Source: CAIVSN01 sp036171455
GTDB lineage: Bacteria > Patescibacteriota > Gracilibacteria > BD1-5 > UBA2023
Length of the DNA stretch: 12,541 nt
Assembly (NCBI GenBank): GCA_036171455.1
Contig: JAVHRB010000043.1
Span: forward strand, 1-12,541
Direction: 5' to 3'
The position numbers and the translations under genes are program-made. Below are positions 9,207 through 12,541 of this stretch, piece by piece. The stretch's first letter is position 1, and the number at the start of each line of letters is the position of its first letter. The notes beneath the pieces are model-generated. The model was not told the DNA's origin. It ran no database searches and was given only the letters and a program-made list of their open reading frames with translations.

Positions 9207-10694
9207 TTAGTTAAAGTGTTTAATCTTGTCGGCGCTTGGATGGCTGCGGAGCTTTTCGAGGGTTTTCGCCTCGATTTGCCGGACACGTTCCCGGGTTACC
9301 CCGAATTCTTTTCCGACTTCTTCGAGGGTATGAATTTCTCCGCCGTCGAGTCCGAATCGCATGATGATGATTTTCCGTTCTCTCGGCGTGAGGAAATCGA
9401 GCATTTCATAGAGATTTTCCTTGAGCAACACGAGGTTAGCATTTTTATCTGGAGTCAGGTATTTGTCATCTTCCACGAAGTCGCCGAGCGTCGTATCCTC
9501 TTCGCCTCCAACAGGGGAGTCGAGTGACAGGATATCCTGCGAAATTCGCATGATTTGGCGAACTTTCCGAATGTCCATATCGAGTTCGAGTGCAAGCTCT
9601 TCCATAAGAGGTTCACGGGCGAGTTCTTGCGTTAATCGTCGGAATGTGTGAGTGAACCGATTGATGGTTTCAACCATGTGAACCGGTACTCGGATGGTTC
9701 GGGCTTGGTCGGCAATCGCGCGGGTTACTCCCTGTCGAATCCACCAAGTCGCATACGTAGAAAATTTGAAACCTTTTTCCGGATCGAATTTGTCGACCGC
9801 ACGGAACAGTCCGACGTTTCCCTCTTGGATGAGATCGAGAAGTCAAAGACCCCGGCCCATGTATTTTTTTGCGATCGAAACAACGAGACGGAGATTGGCT
9901 TCTGCAAGTTTCCGACGCGCACTTTGGTCGCCTTTTTTAATGAGGCGTCCAAGACGAACTTCCTCTTCCGCATTGATAAGGGAAAAACGACCAATTTCAT
10001 TGAGATACATTCGAATGGAATCGTCCGAAATTTCTGAGAGATCAATCTCTGCTGCTTTCTCTTCGCTGGTAGTCTTGAGGAGGACTTCTTTGTCCATTGT
10101 GTCGACAATCTCGATGTTGAGCCGCATCAATCGGGAATAGATTTCGTCTACGAGATCGAGATTTTCCTCGACGTTCGGCAGGGTATTCGCCAGCTCATCA
10201 TGGGTGATTTTTCCTTCCTTCTTTCATTTTTTAAATAGCAGCTGCATTTCTTCGGATAGTCCTTCGAGAATATCTGCGGGAATGCTGACATCAATGAATT
10301 TTTGTAAACCTTTTCCGAGCCGCCGCTTGTCCTGAGCCCGTTCGACCGGCATTCGTCCGAGTCCGCGCGTCCTTTTTTTGGGATTTTCCCCCTCTTCCAA
10401 CTCTTCATCGCTCAGATCTAATATGAAATCATCATCGATTTCCGGGTCTTCTTCCAAGGGAATCGCCACGAATTCGTCTTCGTCAAAATCTTCGAAATCT
10501 TTCACGACTCATTTTTTTAACCGTTGTTCATCCTCTAAAATATCGCTTTTCGCGCCTTTTTCGATGAATTCGTCAAAATGGGCTTCCAATGGAATGTCGT
10601 TTTGGTCGTCCAATAGGTCTTCTGGGAGTTTAATATCATCCAAATTCACTTCTTCTACATCTCCGGATTTGATTTTATCATGTTTCTTTGCCAT
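9207..10694 (-). CDS. rpoD: Primary sigma factor RpoD (sigma-70)
   Basis: Housekeeping sigma subunit that directs RNA polymerase to -35/-10 promoters like those in this window. The 495-residue protein has three UGA-coded glycines (62, 157, 284). Residues 1-140 are a very acidic, poorly conserved N-terminus. Region 1.1 follows at about 140-210 (KKGKKEGKITHDELANTLP, where UGA is the first Gly). Region 1.2 begins near 226 (DSIRMYLNEIG), region 2 has NLRLVVSIAKKY, LLDLIQEGN and STYATWWIRQ with the DNA-melting aromatics, region 3 follows from RFTHTFRRLTQEL, and region 4 (about 430-490) has LTPRERK and the helix-turn-helix TLEEVGKEFGVTRERVRQIE. Conserved Arg residues in WIRQ and MRFGL are CGA, and the one in PRERK is CGG. 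It lies 15 bp after dnaG, as in the widespread dnaG-rpoD pairing. No Shine-Dalgarno precedes the ATG. It ends at TAA. Confidence 0.97.
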
Positions 10695-10709
10695 AGGGAA
10701 AGTGTTACA

Positions 10710-12380
10710 CTAAATAATCCCAAGTTTTTTTCCTTTGGAAATTAAACTTAGGTGAGCTTGCATATACTCGAGAGAGTTCTGATCCATGGTAGAAGCGAGT
10801 ACTTGTTTCTCATGTTCGTACATGAGCTTTTGAGCTCGTTTCACAAGTTCAGAAAATTTTAAAAGTATCATTTCGCTTTGAGCTCATTCATTCTCCGATT
10901 CAATCTGCATTTCCAGAGCTTTTATGGCGTCAACATCGGAAATTTCCGATTGACCCAAATGGGCAAGAATCTCTGAGCGGACATAGTCGTACGAAGGAAT
11001 TCCTTCAAAGTGCTCACTAGTATAGTCAATCGACGCTAAAAACAAGTCATAAAATCAATAGGCGCTACAATAGCCGATTAAGGTATGTCAAAAGTCAAGT
11101 CCAAACTTGCCAGATTCTTCTGTTTTTTTTGGTGGAAGTTTGACGCCTTTGAGTTCTTCATATACCACGTTTTCGCTAATATCCAAGGAACGTGCGAGGT
11201 ATTTGATGGACATATCAATCTCGATTCGGTTCGTCATTCGGCGGACGTATTTGAGAACTTCCCGCAATACCTGGGTTTTCCCAACTACCGAGTCGAAATC
11301 ATACCGGCTTTTTCCGGCATTGATAAAAAATTGTACGGGGGTGATAGATTTTGCGATCAAAGTGGCAAAATCTCCGCCGCTTTCGATGTACTCGTCAGGA
11401 TCTTTTCCTCCGTCGATCTGGATGACTTTACAGTCCACTTCTTCGTTGAGGAGGGAATCGAGGCTGGAGAAGGTGGCATTGACTCCAGCTTTGTCCATAT
11501 CCAAGCAGAGGAATATCTTGGTTGTGAGCCGTCGGAGGAGATGGATATGTTCTTTGGTGAGCGCTGTACCGCTGATTCCAACCGTATTGGGAAATCCGGC
11601 TTGATGGAGTTTGACCGTGTCCATTTGTCATTCTACAACGATGACGTACCCGAGTTTTACAATGCTGGATTTGGCCAGGTGGAGCCCGTAGAGGATTTCT
11701 GATTTGTTAAAAATGTGGCTCGCTGGGGAATTGAGATATTTGGGTTCTCCCTGATCGATAATTCGCCCGGTGAAACCTACGGTATGTCCGGTAAAATTTG
11801 CGATAGGAAAGACGATTCGCCCAAAAAATTTGTCCCGGTTTGGACTGACGAAAATTCCAGAATCCATAATGTCTTTTTCTGACATTCCCCGTCATTTGAG
11901 CTGGGACCAGAGTCCGCGGGAATCCCCGGAAAACCCAATCTGAAAGGTCTTGAGCGTTTCTTCGGTGAGTCCTCGCCGTTTGGCATAGGCGAGTTTTTCA
12001 CTGTTTTCGCTTTTGTAGAGTTCCTCATGGTACCAGTTTGTTGCTATTTTGTACGCTTCGTACATGTCGGTCTGGTTGGAACCACGTTCCTTATAATAGT
12101 CGGTTTGGAGTTCTACTCCCGCTTCTTTGGCCAGCAATTGCATCGCTTCTCGGAATTCGAGTTTCTCGATTTCCATGAGGAATTTAATGGGCCCACCCCC
12201 CTTGTGACAACCATAGCAATACGCGATGTTTTTGGTAGGAGAAACCATGAATGAAGGTGTTTTTTCATTATGGAAAGGACAGCATGCCTTGTATAATGCC
12301 CCTGCTTTTTTGAGTGGCACGTATCGTTGAACAAGATCGACGATATTAATTTTGGATTCTATTTCTTGACTGATGGACAT
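10710..12380 (-). CDS. dnaG: DNA primase DnaG
   Basis: Makes RNA primers for DNA replication at the fork, working with the replicative helicase. The 556-residue protein contains five UGA-coded glycines (163, 251, 431, 442, 499) and ends at TAG 10710. The N-terminal CHC2 zinc ribbon has C34, H37, C55 and C58 (CCPFHNEKTPSF, YCYGCHKGG). The catalytic core has FGRIVFPI and GHTVGFTGRII. The TOPRIM domain has VVEGQMD with Glu250 and UGA-coded Gly251, GTALT, CLDMDKAG with Asp294 and Asp296, and GKDPDEYI. The C-terminal helicase-interaction part is mostly helical and weakly conserved, as usual. It is slightly shorter than typical DnaG (about 580-640). It is the first gene of the operon with rpoD. ATG 12380 is the chosen start because the CHC2 domain follows at the normal distance; a weak AGG lies upstream. 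Confidence 0.97.
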
Positions 12381-12408
12381 GAGCCTGGATTGGTGCGATT
12401 TCCGCCGT

Positions 12409-12437
12409 ATTATATGGACATGTGAAAAAATCGGAAA
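12409..12437 (-). promoter_or_regulatory. Possible promoter of the dnaG-rpoD operon
   Basis: On the minus strand a perfect TATAAT (12409-12414) lies 28 bp before the dnaG ATG. At 17-bp spacing the -35 hexamer is TTTCCG (12432-12437), which matches the consensus only partly. The region upstream is very AT-rich (12440-12490). The -10 box is convincing; the -35 is not. Confidence 0.45.
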
Positions 12438-12541
12438 TAATTGATTCTCGAAGATTATTATTATTTATTACGATTAAATTTGAAAGAATGTAAAATCTCT
12501 TTTCCCCGTCAGCTTGCTGCGTGGGCTACCGCTTTGTGATT

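Noticed and set aside
11085..11702. 205-codon plus-strand open frame inside dnaG
   Set aside because: Complement of the TOPRIM and C-terminal part of DnaG, whose catalytic motifs are clear on the minus strand.
12461..12541. Possible 3' end of an upstream minus-strand gene at the right edge
   Set aside because: Two different minus-strand frames are open to the edge (one ending TAA 12461 with one UGA). The fragment is too short to choose between them or recognise a family.

Overview
The window (12,541 bp) comes from a bacterium that reads UGA as glycine (genetic code 25). It is most likely a member of Gracilibacteria (BD1-5/GN02) in the Patescibacteria/CPR. Read with the standard code, every gene here breaks into pieces. 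Read with UGA = Gly, six complete genes appear: 33 in-frame UGA codons, all six reading frames ending in TAA or TAG, and UGA falling on invariant glycines of known motifs (GGDEF, SEFGRT and GGxDTH of DUF1501, VEGxMD of the DnaG TOPRIM domain). CGA and CGG still read as arginine at conserved positions, which argues against the related Absconditabacterales lineage in which these codons are reported to mean Trp.

Left part, minus strand: a small secreted repeat protein (206-1003) with its own terminator at the left edge. Upstream of it is a cytosolic diguanylate cyclase with four PAS-like domains and a C-terminal GGDEF domain (1162-3432), also followed by a terminator.

Centre: a 182-bp AT-rich divergent promoter region (3433-3614), then one very large plus-strand gene (3615-8654). 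It encodes a 1,679-residue secreted protein that joins DUF1800 and DUF1501, two families usually encoded by neighbouring separate genes. After them come an Ig-like domain, a Gly-rich linker, a Pro/Lys/Val-rich stretch and a charged helical C-terminus. The gene has an almost perfect sigma-70 promoter (TTGACG-17-TATAAT) and two direct repeats 21 bp apart next to the -35 box.

Right part, minus strand: a core operon, dnaG (12380-10710), rpoD (10694-9207) and a DUF177/YceD-like gene (9201-8836), with gaps of 15 and 5 bp. It converges on the large gene, and a hairpin at 8783-8823 looks like a terminator for both directions.

The operon supplies primase and the housekeeping sigma factor. The other half of the window is envelope and signalling: a c-di-GMP synthase divergent from a giant surface/secreted protein, plus a second secreted repeat protein. 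Start codons mostly lack a recognisable Shine-Dalgarno sequence. The first ~140 bases and last ~60 bases hold nothing I can assign firmly.
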